This document shows positions 1 to 11,921 of a stretch of DNA of 64,000 bases, one piece after another. Numbering within the stretch: the first letter of the stretch is position 1; every line of letters starts with the position of its first letter. A program made the translations under genes and the position numbers. The DNA comes from Xenoacremonium recifei (taxonomy: Eukaryota > Ascomycota > Sordariomycetes > Hypocreales > Nectriaceae), in assembly GCA_012184525.1 (NCBI GenBank), contig WOFQ01000001.1, forward strand, positions 682,001 to 746,000, read 5' to 3'. The notes below the pieces were generated by a model that saw nothing but the letters and a program-made list of their open reading frames with translations, was not told where the DNA came from and ran no database searches.

Positions 1-831
1 CGGCGAACCTGCCGAGCCGTGGTGCCAGAGAAATGAACCCCAGATCCATGGCTAGGGAGCTCTAGCTTCAGCCTGACCGAGCAGGGGCGGGTCCAGCCGT
101 CCGGGGGGGAGGTGAAGGATCCTGAGACAGCGCTCGTGATGCTGATATCGGTGAGCCGTTAAGGATTCGGGCAAAAAGCAGTACGTAACAGCCCAGCGCC
201 AACGGCACTATCGGCGACAAGCTGAACGACGAACGCAACGGCCGGTCAGTCAGCATCCACAGCGAGAGGCTAACAACTGATGCCGGTATGGAGATGCCAG
301 CTCACGCGGAGAGTCCCTGTGCAACTCGGGCTATCTGATACCGGCGTGCTTGCAGCGGACGTTGGATCGTGTAAGACGGGCAGAGTGTTAATAAGACGGC
401 GTGGCATGTCGGGGTTGCACCACCTCGATTGCCTCAGCCAGATATCATTATTGACAGAGAGCGATTTTCGATGCTGTGCCACTGTCACATTGCGCGGGAG
501 ACGGTACGGCATGCTGTGACACCCACCAAGAAGAGAAGGTGGCGGGCGACGATCATCGGAGCTGAAGCTCTGGAGTGCTTTCAGTTGGTTGATGTTTGAT
601 CATGGTGGTGGAGGTCAGTGGGGGGATCAGCTGAAGTACAGCTGAGGGTCTTGAATTATGTCAGCAGCCGGAAACACGCGACAGAGGAGGTGTCAATCCG
701 GGATTTCTTTCTTCCGCATAGCCGACCAGCGGACAATTTTCATCTCGAATTTCCCTAGTGATCACGCGAAAGCTCGTCGACGCCCGTATATATCCCACTC
801 CAAGACGCTGCTTGCGACGCGGAGCTCAGCC
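1..831. other. upstream region of the uS7m gene, no gene seen
   Basis: I see no convincing coding sequence. Short open frames on both strands have no coherent codon bias or family resemblance. A TATATA-containing stretch lies near 786-792, about 40 bases before the chosen uS7m start, and could be a promoter element or part of a short leader. An in-frame ATG at 658 would extend uS7m by 58 residues, but that extension does not look like the family. Confidence 0.5.
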
Positions 832-1935
832 ATGTCTCCGAGACTGAGGATCTGGGGCGCATGCAGAGCTCTCGCGGTTCGATCGCGGCCCGTTGCCCCC
901 CGGGCCGAATCCTTTGTCAATTCTCTTCCCAAAGCGAGATGGTACTCGGACGAGAAACCCAGCGGAACCTCGAAGCCAATTGAGACGGAATCGAAGACTT
1001 CGAAAGGCGTTGAGGTAGGATATATGCTTTGGGGAACTTGGCTTTGGTTCTGGAGCTAATTGACATTGTATAGGCGGAAACCCCCCTCGAATCGAATACC
1101 GAAACGATCAGCGATGCTGTCCTTGAGGAGCTATTCCTCGGCCGCCCTGCGAATCAGTCCGAGGGTGGTCTGACTGCGGCGCAAGAAGGTGTGCTGTACC
1201 GCGAGGGTGTGATTCCTACGCCCGACGTGGCTGAGGCCATGGAAGCAGCAGCAGAGAAGGCCGAGCTGGTAGCGGAAGCAGACGGGACTGAGTTGGACAA
1301 TCCGGGCCACAAATTCGGCCTGCCTACACTGCCTTCGGAAGGCTACAACTTGAAAAAGCGATACCATCCCGTCCTGGAACAGATTACGCGGTTGTTGATG
1401 CGGGATGGTAAGCTGGGAGCTGCGCAAAGGGTAGGATTACGCTTATGAAAACCCATTGATGCCAAGCTAACTCGGGATGCAGAATATGGCCATCGTCATG
1501 AACCAGCTGCGAACTTCTCCGCCCCCGATCTACAGCCCGAAATACCCCCTCCTCCCAGGCTCTCCGCCCGCCTCCTTCCTCCCCCTCAACCCGATCCTGT
1601 ATATCACTGTGGCCATCGACTCCGTGGCACCACTCATGAAGGTCAAGAACATTGCCGGAGCCGGCGGTGGTGGCCGTGCGCTGGAGCTCCCTATCCCGCT
1701 GTCACTGCGGCAGCGACGCCGGACAGCGTTCATGTGGATCTTGGACATTGTCAATAAGAAGCCGTCGAAGGGTAGCGGCCGCAAGCAGTTCCCCAGCCGG
1801 ATAGCTGAGGAGATCATTGCGGTCGTGGAGGGCCGGTCGAGCGTGTGGGAGAAGCGGAAGCAGGTCCACAAGCTGGGCGTGCTGTCGCGAGCGAACATTG
1901 GCTCGAACAAGCTGCGCGTGAAGAAGAAGATGTAA
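832..1935 (+). CDS. RSM7: mitochondrial small-subunit ribosomal protein uS7m
   Basis: This is a component of the mitochondrial ribosome 37S subunit; bacterial S7 nucleates assembly of the 16S rRNA 3' domain. Three exons: 832-1014, 1074-1430 and 1483-1935, giving 330 aa. Both introns are phase 0 (59 and 52 bp), with GTAGGA donors and TAG/CAG acceptors. The N-terminus is Arg/Ser-rich and low in acidic residues, as expected of a mitochondrial presequence. Residues about 60-115 form an acidic low-complexity linker. The S7 fold follows, with recognisable blocks such as HKFGLPTLPSEGYNLKKRYHP, VAPLMKVKNI, GGGRALELPIPLSLRQRRR and the C-terminal SRANIGSNKLRVKKKM. The ATG at 832 was chosen because it starts the presequence-like segment; an in-frame ATG at 658 also exists. 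The family assignment is firm and the start is reasonably sure. Confidence 0.9.
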
Positions 1936-3926
1936 GAGTGGAAGGAGAGGCATGGCCCGCGTGGGTGTTGTACACTAGATGTGCCAAATATGTAACTATA
2001 CCAGCATTTGATAGAAAAGCATTGGATCTACGGGTTTGACTGTTTGTCTCCATAATGAATAACCTACAAATCTATGACATATGTGACACATATCAATCTT
2101 GAATTCGATTTGGCCTCCATTCGATTCTCTTTATTGTACTGCGGCGGGCCAGAGCTTGAGTTTATTCGAAGTAGTCACCTTCACAGAGTCAACCAGAGCT
2201 TTCCCCACAATGAAGACATCTCGTATGTCCCCACCAGGTGATGCTCCGCGTTTCATGGAGGTTGCAACGGAAGACGGTCGTCCACAAACCATTTACCTAA
2301 GCGGGCATTCCGCATAAAGTGACTCCTCATAAATACGCCGCGGTGTTGGCGGTTCATGCAATTTGTGTATCGAATCCCTGTCCGGGAGGTCAGATAGGTA
2401 CGTCCGGCACGGAGTGGATTCGGGGGACCTCGGGGAATGAGACGGCAGCGTCGACATGGTTCCGAGGTTGAGAGTCGGATCCGGATTCCTCCCCGCGGTA
2501 GAGAGTCTTTATTTCCGGGGAACTATGGGTATTGCGTGGCTTCAGGAGAGATCTGAGGGGAAACTCGTGTGTCCGACTCTTGTGGATTGCATCGAAGGTG
2601 GGCTATCATGAGAGATGGAGTCGTTCTCGGGAGACTTCCTCGGCTAGAGACGTTCATGGAATTTAGATAAACATGGATCGATATTCAGATATCCCCTGGT
2701 AAAAAGCTAGGCTCGAGTGCATGGAGACCGGGAACAAGGACTGGGCGATGACGGAATGTCTCCAGGATCTCACCGCACAAACCTGGAAGTTTTCAGTGAA
2801 GCAGGTGAGGGGTGCATTTTCACATGGATGGGCAGAGCCTGGGTAGGCGGGACGTTCCCAACAGGCTGGATGCGGCTGAGCCAAAGGGATGGCAGACGAT
2901 TGTCAGTCCATACATAATCCGGGGCATCCAGGCTCGGCCATTGGTTCTGTCGTTCTTGGATTGTTCCATTTTCTCCGAGGCTTTAGGCCGTTCTTTGTCT
3001 TGTTCCGCTGAAGAAGCGGCAGATTGATGGATGGATGATCTGACCGTTGGCAGCGGTGGATCTCCAGGGCCAAAGCTGACGCTGCACCTGGCGTTTAGCT
3101 CGAAAATAAGGTCGCTGCTAGTGGAGAGGGCTATTGACCACAGCAGACTTGCGCGCACTCGAGGCCCTGAACGGCGGCGACAGCGTGGTGATGACAGCCC
3201 ACTGCAACTGCCCTAAGGTCCCTAGCCAACTAGCCAACTAGCCACTGGCAGACCCCGCACATCGTTAGGCGGCGGTGGTGGAGGCGCCCGAAACCGCTCT
3301 AGCACGGGCTGGTAGGCAGGTCCAGTGCGCCCCCAGTGCTCCTCCCCTTCTGCGTTGGGCTGGATTGCAACTGCCATCATCCAGGTCCATCCCTCTTCAA
3401 GCCCCCTTCCCTCTTCGTCACCCGACCTCAACTTCTCCATCCTGCCAGAATTTTCACCTCTTCATTCTCCCTGCTCTCATCAACAGCCTGAATCCATCTC
3501 CTCCAACAGCTCCCCGCGCTGGGCCGACATCGAAGTGCACCAACTAAAGGATAAATGCTCGACTGCGCCATGCTCTAAAGGTCCCCCGCCATCGCCCTCG
3601 CTAGCCCCGGCGCACACATACATACATATGCTGCTGGCTGGGCCGCATCCATCGACGACGCAACGCCTCCATCTAGAGTTTCCCCGCTCATAGACTCACC
3701 ACTGGTGCACATACTTTGCTGCAACCTCTTCCTCCACCATCACTCATTTTGCCGGCTTCGCAGAATCGCTCTCTTGTTCTCTCGTTGTGTGACGACCTCC
3801 CGCTTCGCAGGGTTTGAGCCGATACATACCCTGTCTTATCCGAACGCCATCATAGCTCCGAGTCGGAGTTGCACGAAGCTCCCGAGCCGAGGACAACTTC
3901 GAAGGCCACGAACCCCAACCGCCACC
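1936..3926. other. intergenic region; pyrimidine-rich leader of the next gene toward its end
   Basis: About 2 kb without a supported gene. The last 600 bases (roughly 3330-3900) are rich in C and T on the + strand, as in transcribed leaders of filamentous ascomycetes, and probably belong to the stress-protein gene at 3927. A short tandem of an 8-base unit (CTAGCCAA) lies at 3222-3244. The open frame covering 3705-3926 is continuous with the downstream CDS but lacks protein-like composition. Confidence 0.5.
3222..3244. repeat. short tandem repeat, unit CTAGCCAA, about 2.9 copies
   Basis: Three consecutive copies of CTAGCCAA (the last lacking one base) are read directly at 3222-3229, 3230-3237 and 3238-3244. 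It is a small slippage-type repeat in noncoding sequence with no assigned role. Confidence 0.8.
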
Positions 3927-6149
3927 ATGTCGCGAAATCACCAACCGATGAGCATAGAGGCCGCGCTAGACATGGAGAACCAGGAGGTTCTCGCTCTTCT
4001 GGAAAACCGTCCTACCAATCGCTCGCAGGAGAGGACTCGGACCGCCTCGCCCTATGCGACCCCTCGATCGCCAGTGCGCAGCATGCTCGACGTCGGCGAT
4101 GCCCCAAAACCAGCCTCGCCTCGCCAGGGCCCCGTGAGGAGCATGCTAGATATCGACAGTCCATCGCCCCCGCCTAGCATTCGGAGCATGCTGGACCCCG
4201 ATAGTCCTCCTGCCCCGGCGAAGAAACCCGGGACCAGTACCACACCCAACTCGCCCACCGTTGCGAATGCCAGCCTCGCTACCAGCGGCGGCCACATTAG
4301 GAGCTTTTCGGATGCTGCATCGAATCCCGTCGACTTCGGCCCGAGGGCTATCGGCCGCAGTGACCATACTGCAGAATATCAATTTGGCGGTATAATGACA
4401 AACACCCCTGGCCAACAATTGCCGAAGCGTAACACCCAGGGTGGTAAGAGGTCTTCGGGAGGTGGAAATTCTTTGGCAGAGGCGCTCAGGGGCGCCGATT
4501 TGAGCGGTCTTCTTAGCAGTGATCGCGGACGCAACCAGTCTTTGGGCGGCCGTATCGGTCAGTCTAAGAGTCCCCACAACAGACTTGGATCCAGGAGTAG
4601 GTCACCTGCGGTGGCTCATGGATACCCCCCTGGACCGCCTCCCAAGGTAAATGAAGGCCAAGTCATGGATTTCAGCAATGCGTATCGTCGACTCTCAGAC
4701 GCCAACCTTGCTTTCTCCGGCGGAAGCCTGGCGAACCTACCTCAGCGGAAACGTTTTGACGAAGATGCCCCTGGCAGGCTCGTGAAAGATTATATGAGCC
4801 CCGATGGCGAGCAACTAGGGTCAAGTGACGAGGAAGAAGGGGATTATTCATCAGATGAAGATCGAGGACGTAAGAAGGATCCCAGATCTCTGAACCATGA
4901 ATCCAAGGACGAGGATATTCAGGGCGGGTCTGCTGGCAAACCCGAGCGGAAAACCTTGAGCTTACTGGCTGCCGCCGAGGAAGAGCGTATGTTTTCCCTC
5001 ATAATCAGGCTTTCCAAATACTAACATCAGGCGACAGGTACACAGGTTGCATCTCAACAACCCGCGTATACATACCGATCTTTGTTTGCTGAACCAGAAA
5101 TCAAGATCACCAATCCCTCTGGAGACAACGTCAAGCCATCCAAGAACATCGTGCATCCAAACACTAGCTACGATCAGGGACCGGGCTCTCAGGCAACCTC
5201 CATCATAGATTCGGACGAGGAGGCCGACATGGATGATATCAAACGAGCACAAAAGTTATCGTTTTCCATGACAAACATTTTGTCTAATCCGGATGCTCAT
5301 CGCACCATTCGTATCATTTACCGCGGAGAGTACGGCAGGATTGCCCAGGTTGCCGAGGAAGAGCATCGCCGATTGCGAAAGTATCTGGTAGCGACCGATC
5401 TTAGTGACGAGTCCACCCATGCGCTTGAATGGGCGATCGGCACGGTCCTTCGAGATGGCGACACGCTCATTGCGATTTATTGTGTGGACGAAGAGACAGG
5501 CATTGTAACTGGCGACGGCGCCTTGATTCCCGACGAACCGAAAGCAATGAGGGAACAGGCCGCTGCCATCAATACCGTCACTAACACCAAGAGCGCGCCA
5601 CCAACGATGACCGCTGTTCCGGATTTCATTCGATCATCAGCTTCACATCTACGCGGTGACTCGAGGACGAGCACTCCTACAACCTCCCCAGCGCCGTCCA
5701 GCCGTGGAGATGGAAGTAAGGCTGATGAGGAGCGTCGACGTGCCGTCAAGGACATCACAGACAGGGTTTTGCGACTCCTGAGGAAAACGAGCCTCCAAGT
5801 GCGGGTTGTCGTAGAAGTCTTGCACTGCAAAAACCCGAAACACCTCATTACTGAGGTCATCGACCTCGTGAACCCTACACTGGTCGTCATAGGAAGTCGA
5901 GGGCGAAGTGCGCTGAAAGGGTAAGAAGCCAAATTGCAAGCTCGAGAAAAAAGGAAGAAAGGCTAACAGTATTTCAGTGTCATCCTAGGGTCTTTCTCTA
6001 ACTATCTCGTTACTAAGAGTTCAGTCCCAGTCATGGTTGCCAGGAAGCGGCTTCGCAAGCAGAGCAAATACAAGACGAAAGACATGCGCCAGGTCAACAA
6101 TCTCAGCAATCCATCGGCACGAAGTCTCGCAAATGCCAAGATTGACTAG
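3927..6149 (+). CDS. universal stress protein (Usp) domain protein with long disordered N-terminus
   Basis: Three exons, 3927-4986, 5038-5920 and 5978-6149, give 704 aa. Introns are 51 and 57 bp with GTATGT/GTAAGA donors and CTAAC branch sites. The first about 460 residues are Ser/Pro/charged and probably disordered. They contain three copies of RSMLD (residues 51-55, 71-75, 86-90) and an acidic patch of the SSDEEEGDYSSDED type. The Usp fold starts near residue 468 (KYLVATDLSDES) and is interrupted by a Ser/Thr/Pro-rich loop around residues 545-580. It closes with the nucleotide-binding signature VVIGSRGRSALKG followed by VILGSFSNYLV, which spans the second intron. The G-x2-G-x9-G-S/T pattern predicts ATP binding in family terms. 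The ATG at 3927 has a strong context (GCCACCATG). The exact cellular role is unknown; signalling or stress adaptation is inferred from the domain only. Confidence 0.88.
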
Positions 6150-6979
6150 AAGGGCAAACTGGATGCGAGCTCGTCATCTAAATCGAAGTCGACCTTCTCC
6201 TTGAACGTTTTAGGCTCAAAATAGAAATAAGGCTGTTTATTGGAGGCCAGCCAAGGAGCGAGTTGCCGACGCAACGGTTAGCGAATCACGATATCTCGAT
6301 TCCTGCATTTTTGAAATTAGGCGTACAGCTCGGTATGATCAAGAGCACGGGCGATGTTATCACGTTAGACAGGACAGGTTCATTCAAGGACGGGGACGTG
6401 AACGGTGGATGAAGGGAGAAAGGCGTCGCTCGTTTTTATCAAATTTCATTGTTAATGCGGAGTTTTGGGTTTTCTTTAGCGACGACACAAAATAAAATCA
6501 CAACTTTCATGGAAGCCTCCTTTTCTTGGCTAATAGTCGTGAGATATTTTTGAACATATCTCGAAGCGCACGTCGAGCGACAACTTAAGGCCCGGCGCTT
6601 GAGGTCACTGTAAGCTGAGTCACGAGACTAGCACCCGCCCAAGTTTACAGCCATGGCGAAAGTAAACACCTTATTTCCACTTCAGCTCATAAAGCGGGCA
6701 AAAATCCATGGATCTCAATCCTCCCGAGAAAATGCGCCTGCGCCGCGTGATGAGGTGCATCGAGTCCAGCTTCAAAGTGGCTGAGCACTTTCTGTGTCCG
6801 GATTCTCATTGGTCTCGCGGATTTCAGCTATGACTAGGGGCCGAAACGCAGTGCGGCTGAGTCGTTCCTCGAGTCGATCACCGCCGAAGAATGTGCATTC
6901 TTAAGCAATCCATGAGAACGCATGGCTCCTGCTCCCTCCTTGATTCGTTGTTCAAGTACTGGCTCGCTGCCCAATAATC
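6150..6979. other. intergenic region between the Usp and HET genes
   Basis: No gene seen. An AATAAA hexamer at 6491-6496 could serve 3'-end formation of the Usp gene, though it lies 340 bases past the stop. The rest (about 6540-6979) is presumably the promoter and leader of the HET-domain gene. Confidence 0.5.
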
Positions 6980-8875
6980 ATGCGACTTCTCGATGCGAAC
7001 ACATTAGAACTTCATGATGGAGGTGTCATTCCAAAGGCCGTCCTCGTACACTCATACGCCATCCTATCGCATACGTGGGGAGAAGACGAGGTCATGTTCA
7101 ATGACTTGACGGATGCACAGAAGATGAATGACCATAGAGAAAAGAACACAGCTGGATACCAGAAGGTCATGGGGGCTTGCAATGCAGCGTTGAAGAAGGG
7201 ATGCACGTATATCTGGATCGATACATGCTGCATCGACAAATCCAGCAGTGCAGAGCTCTCAGAAGCCATCAATTCCATGTTCCATTGGTATTGCAACTCA
7301 CACGTGTGCTTGGCGCACCTCTCCGATGTCACTCGCGATGCATTCGGGATCAGGAAGGGGTTTGACCAGAGCCGGTGGTTCAGGAGAGGCTGGACACTCC
7401 AGGAGCTCATCGCACCCATCGAAGTCGAATTCTACGATGCCGAGTGGCGATTCATAGGCACTCGAGCAACCTTAATCGAGAGAATCAGCGACATCACTTT
7501 GATTGAGGAACCGTATCTGCGGCAACCGGGTCCGACGACGTACGATCTGCGAGAGCTCACTGTCGCCATGCGTATGGGCTGGGCGTCTCGCCGCGAGACG
7601 ACGCGGGAGGAGGACATGGCATACTGTCTTATGGGAATCTTCGACGTCAACATGCCTCTACTTTACGGCGAGAGGAGCAAGGCCTTTACGCGGCTACAAG
7701 AGGAGATCATCCGGCAATCACACGACCAGTCGATCCTGGCATGGAGGAGAATGCCGCATCACCACCCTAAGCAGGATTTCCTGCCGTTCTTCGCAGACTC
7801 GCCGGCGCGGTTCAATATCAAGACATTCGGCGGGCAACAAGACCCCGGTCGATTTACGCTCAGGCTGACTGCTCGAGGCCTCGAGGCGTCGGTGTGGATG
7901 GCTCCCTGCGAGTACACGCACGACAACGCCGGCATCAAGTCCCGCATGCTGGCGGTGCTGGACTGCAGTCTGACCCGTGATGCCATTTCAAGACCGGCGA
8001 TTCTACTGGAAAGCACTGGTTCCGGCACAGGCGTATACCGGCGGCTGTGCGAGAACTTGATTATTCAGGTTGGGCCTGGTAGTTACACCGTCTGCAAGCT
8101 CGACGGATCGGAGGGTGAGTAGGGTGATCTTTCTGGCTTGGACTCCCACGGATCTCAGCATCAGTGGCATCTCGAGGACTGACATGGCAATCTAGGGTCA
8201 AAATACATCAACTACGACGAGTCAAAGTTCCAGGTGAAGGAGATTCTGCTCGAGAATCGGCTTAACAAGTCGACGCGGCTCGAGGCCTTCCCCTTCCGGC
8301 TGAACATCGACTCCCAACACCTCACAACGCTCTCGCGAGCTAGCTTCTCGACCGAGTCCCTGATGTCCGAGAAGATCTCCCGCGACCGGCTCCTCGGCGT
8401 CAACTTCTTCAGATGTCCCGACCCGGGCGTCGACTTTGTCGTCTGGTGGGGAGTGACGTTCCGCGCCGTGCCCAGCTACAAGGGCGAGCCATTCTTCGGC
8501 ACCTCGGGCACGCCCTTCTGCTACGTGCAGTCCTGGACGGACCTGACGGGCCACAAGGAGTTCGACGAGGACATCGCCAAGGGCCACTGGCGCAGCATTC
8601 TCAGCGGGAAGCCGTTTCTTGCCGCGCCGGAGCAGCAGCAGCCGCAGACGCCGGAGCGGATGCTGGCCATAAAGCGGCAGCTCGGGTCGGTGCAGAGGAA
8701 GTACCTGAAGCAGGGGCAGCCGGTGAAGGAGTGCTATCTTGACGGGCTGTGGGTTAGGGCGGCGATTGAGGCCATTTCGTTTCTGGACCGCACGTCGATA
8801 GAGATGACGATTACGGTTGAGCATGCGTCGGAGGCCAACGAGCAAGGGATGCTGGTAGGGAGAGACTACAAGTAG
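6980..8875 (+). CDS. HET (heterokaryon incompatibility) domain protein
   Basis: HET-domain proteins are fungal allorecognition and cell-death effectors; the domain is TIR-like in fold. Two exons, 6980-8114 and 8196-8875, give 604 aa. The 81-bp intron has a GTGAGT donor and an ACTGAC branch site. The N-terminus begins MRLLDANTLEL, as typical HET proteins do. The domain blocks are YAILSHTWGEDEV (residues 26-38), YIWIDTCCIDKSSSAELSEAINSM (from 77) and SRWFRRGWTLQELIAP (131-146). Residues 205-230 (REEDMAYCLMGIFDVNMPLLYGE) match the conserved segment after the HET core. The C-terminal 370 residues look beta-rich and contain no NACHT, WD40 or ankyrin repeats, so this is a short stand-alone HET architecture. 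No partner gene such as a NLR or lipase-like protein lies alongside. Whether it works in allorecognition here is inference. Confidence 0.92.
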
Positions 8876-10099
8876 AGTCACTCAGTGAGTGCTGGAGCGC
8901 TAGCGCACTAACGTGCTATCGCGGGTGGGGGGCATGCGGGGTGATAAGCTGCCAACTCCAGAGGCACGGCCCGGCACCAGGATTCGTAGCCAATCATCTC
9001 TCACGCCGGCCTCGCGCCCCTTCTCCTCACAACATCAACAACACGTCCCTTCCCGCGCGCCAATTCGCCTGCCCTCAAAACCCATAAACACCCATCGCGT
9101 CGCTGGCCACCTGCAGGCAATATAAATGGCTCGCCACGCACCTTGATGCCTTGCGCGTCAGGCCACAGCGAGCGCGTAGAGTGGGTGCAGCGCGCCCAAA
9201 TCGGCTTAGCGGCTGGTCTCCGAAACGGTCTGCTTGGACGGGATGGCAGGCGCTGATTGGCTGGGGGGTGGAGGGAAGGAGCGCTGGCCAGGTTCCCAAC
9301 CTCGTGGATTTCTGTGGCATGGAGGGAGGGCAGGAAGGAGGGGCGGCGACGGAGGGAAAGAGCCCGGCTGGGCTGCTGATTCGAGATTCTTTTGCATGGC
9401 ATGGCCGCCTTGTCTTCTGTCTCTTCCATCTCCCTTTGCCTCTTTTGCTTGCTCGCTGTTCCGCTTTGAGCTTTGCATGCATCCTTCCGCCTTGATCTGG
9501 CCGCTTGACTGGTCCTCACTGAGCTCTGCCAAACCTGACCTGACCCTGGCTTTCTTGTCTCAACTTCAGCCCTAGATACCGTCCGGACCTCATCCCAACT
9601 GCCGTTCTACCTCTCCTCCTCGCAAAGAACCGAGTCTTTCAGCTCCTCTGCCTCTGGGCTGGCTCCATGTATTCGCTGTTGACGGTGAACAACAATCTCT
9701 CACTTGTCAGCATCACCGTCGACCCGACTACCTTCCTCCTGAGCGTCGTTATCTTCTTTCTCTTCGTCGGCATCTATCTCTCGGGCCTCTCTTCAACTGC
9801 CCCGCGCATCGCAGCAGCATCTGTTCTGCGATCCGCCTCGTCGCTTTGGAAGAGCGCCAGTGGCGCCGCCGCCGCCGTCGTCGTGCCCAGCAAGGCCCTT
9901 GAAAAGCCACTGCCGGAACTTCCCTTCCGCAGCAGCCAGCTCGTGCTAGAGGATCAGCACCTCGTCATAGCTGGTCAGGATCTGGTTCTCGCCCGCAACC
10001 GACACCGTCGAGACTTTGAAGAAGACCGCGACAACCTCCCAAGGCGCCGGAGTGTCCCTCTGCTGCCACCGCCGGCCAGTCCGACTACGCCCAGTCGTC
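8876..10099. other. intergenic and leader region, with a long upstream ORF in its last third
   Basis: From 8876 to about 9660 I see no gene. A TATAAAT sequence occurs at 9121-9127 and pyrimidine-rich sequence follows at 9560-9660. From 9667 an open frame of 216 codons runs into the next CDS and is listed separately. Confidence 0.5.
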
Positions 10100-10317
10100 A
10101 TGAACGATCACCTCGATCCCCTCGACGCCTCGCTGCGGGACTTCGAACACCCGTCAAGTCCAACTCTTCTCCAGCACTCGGCTCTCCGCAGCGAGGCCGC
10201 AACGACGGACGACCTCGAGGATTCGGAACTCGCTTCCGCCGGTGGGTACTCGCCTCCAGCATGGCGGAGACTCGGCAACGGAGATCGGAGCAGCGGCTTC
10301 TGGAGAGGACCTCATGA
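9667..10317 (+). other. candidate overlapping upstream ORF (216 codons) with a predicted membrane segment
   Basis: This frame begins with ATG and runs uninterrupted to a TGA at 10315-10317, overlapping the first 218 bases of the CDS at 10100 in a different frame. Codon third positions are strongly C/G-biased from 9667 to about 10100, like the genes of this window. Residues about 21-41 (TTFLLSVVIFFLFVGIYLSGL) form a plausible transmembrane helix. After 10100 the translation becomes Arg/Pro/Ser-rich, as expected of a shadow of the main frame. It may be a real membrane protein, a repressive upstream ORF, the 5' exon of a longer spliced product, or chance. The ATG context is weak (T at -3). Confidence 0.35.
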
Positions 10318-11921
10318 TATCTTCCCCATTCGCAGGTTTGAGCCCGAGAGCTCTCCCGAGTTAGAGGACGATAGTGAAGATGATTTGGTGTTGGAGAAAG
10401 CTATCCGCACGAGGTTACCGCAGGGCAGCTTGAGTCCCGACAAGTCACCGGAAAGACAGCTTGAGGATGAGAACACCTTGAAAGTGAATCAGAGAGAGCA
10501 TTCGAGTCCGACTCTCGATATGACCATACAAGGTCCCCCATCAGAAAATTGTGAGTTGAACATGACACAAACCAATCTTCCACCTTTCATCATCCCGTGC
10601 GACCTGCTAACATTATGTCCTCATGGTCAGACATCCGCTTCGCAGTGCGCGCTGAAGTGCAGCATCGCACCGAGCCCATTGAATCTACCATAAACTTCAT
10701 TCGCTCTCGATACAAGACCATCACTCGCACGTGGGCGTCAACCTTTACCTCCCTGTTCGTGGCCGTCTTCGCCATCTCTCTCTTCAAAGCTCTCTTACAG
10801 CCCGCGGCCCCTCGTCCCGCAGGAGACCTCGTTAAAGTTGCAGGTCTCGCGCGTTCCTTTGAGCCCCTCATCTATTACTCTGAGAATGCTGTCATTCAAG
10901 TTCAGGATCTCCAGGCCACGAGTGTTGCCGTCTGGGACCTGGGCGAGAGTGTACGGACAAGCAGTATGAAAGATGCAGACAATATCCTTAAAGATCTGGA
11001 TGCATTGAGCGAGAACTTGAAGACATTGGCCATTGAAATGACCAAGTTCTTCTCTCGCGTTGACGGAGATATCGACGGGTAAGTCGTCATGGCCCTTTGC
11101 ATTCAAGAGTTCCCCTTTTCTTTCATGTTCATCTCATCTCACATTGCTCCAGCATCCTCAACGTTATGGACTGGGCAAAGATGCACCTCCATCGTCTCAA
11201 CTCCTCCCCCGCTCCCTCAACCATCTCCTCCGCATACGATAATCTACACAACATGCTCTCTCAAGCCCATATCCTTGAAGACTCTCGCGGCTCGCCCACC
11301 ACGCTGGGCACTGTGACAACTTACATCTTCGGAATGAGCAACCCCCAGCGCGAGCAGCGCATGGTCCAGCTGCTCTTCAACGAATTCCTCGGCGTCCTCG
11401 AAGACAGCATCCAGAACGAGCTGCACCACAGCGTGACCCTCTTCGCGCTCTTCGAAGCCGTCGACCACCACTTCCTCAACCTCGCCCGCACCGTCGTCCG
11501 CGAGAGCTCCGCCCAGGAGGAAATGCACGCCGACCTCCTCGCCAGCATGTGGACGCGCATCCTCGGAGCCCGCGCCGCTGAGCTCCGCAAGTTCGAGCAG
11601 AACCGCCAGCTCTTGCACAATGTCCGCAGCAAGGCCGTTCGCAACAAGGGTGTCCTCGTCGAACACAACGGCAAGCTTCTCACCCTCAAGGCCTCTCTCG
11701 AGAATCTCCGCAACAAGCTCGTATCGCCCCTCGTCCGTGGCGTCAACGCCACTACTCTCTCCCTCGACGACCAAATCCGCGGCCTCTCCGACGTCAGCGC
11801 CTATCTAGGTGAGGTCCGCCGCGTCCAGAAGGGCAAGGTCATGGAGAACCTGTTTGGCAGCGTGCCCAGCAAGAAGTGGATGATCGAGGACGGCAGGGAC
11901 CCTGTGATTGGCGCGCTGTGA
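10100..11921 (+). CDS. conserved-looking single-pass membrane protein, function unknown
   Basis: Three exons, 10100-10550, 10631-11078 and 11153-11921, give 555 aa. Both introns (80 and 74 bp) have canonical donors (GTGAGT, GTAAGT), and a TGCTAAC branch lies in the first. Joining them restores one frame with a Tyr codon split at the first junction. Residues 1-150 are polar and disordered, with a distinctive SPPAWRRLGNGDRSSGFWRG segment. Residues about 186-206 (ASTFTSLFVAVFAISLFKALL) form one transmembrane helix. The remaining 350 residues are mostly helical with coiled-coil-like heptads (NILKDLDALSENLKTLAIEM) and end in a basic/aromatic tail. The layout suggests a tail facing the lumen or cytosol of the ER or nuclear envelope, but the function is not recognised. 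An upstream overlapping ORF could limit its translation. Confidence 0.82.

Noticed and set aside
658..831. 58-residue N-terminal extension of uS7m from an upstream ATG
   Set aside because: The extension lacks presequence character, while the ATG at 832 directly precedes an Arg-rich presequence-like segment and follows a TATATA stretch.
10016..10099. In-frame extension upstream of the membrane-protein start
   Set aside because: The frame is open but has no ATG before 10100, and the translated stretch overlaps the better-supported upstream frame.
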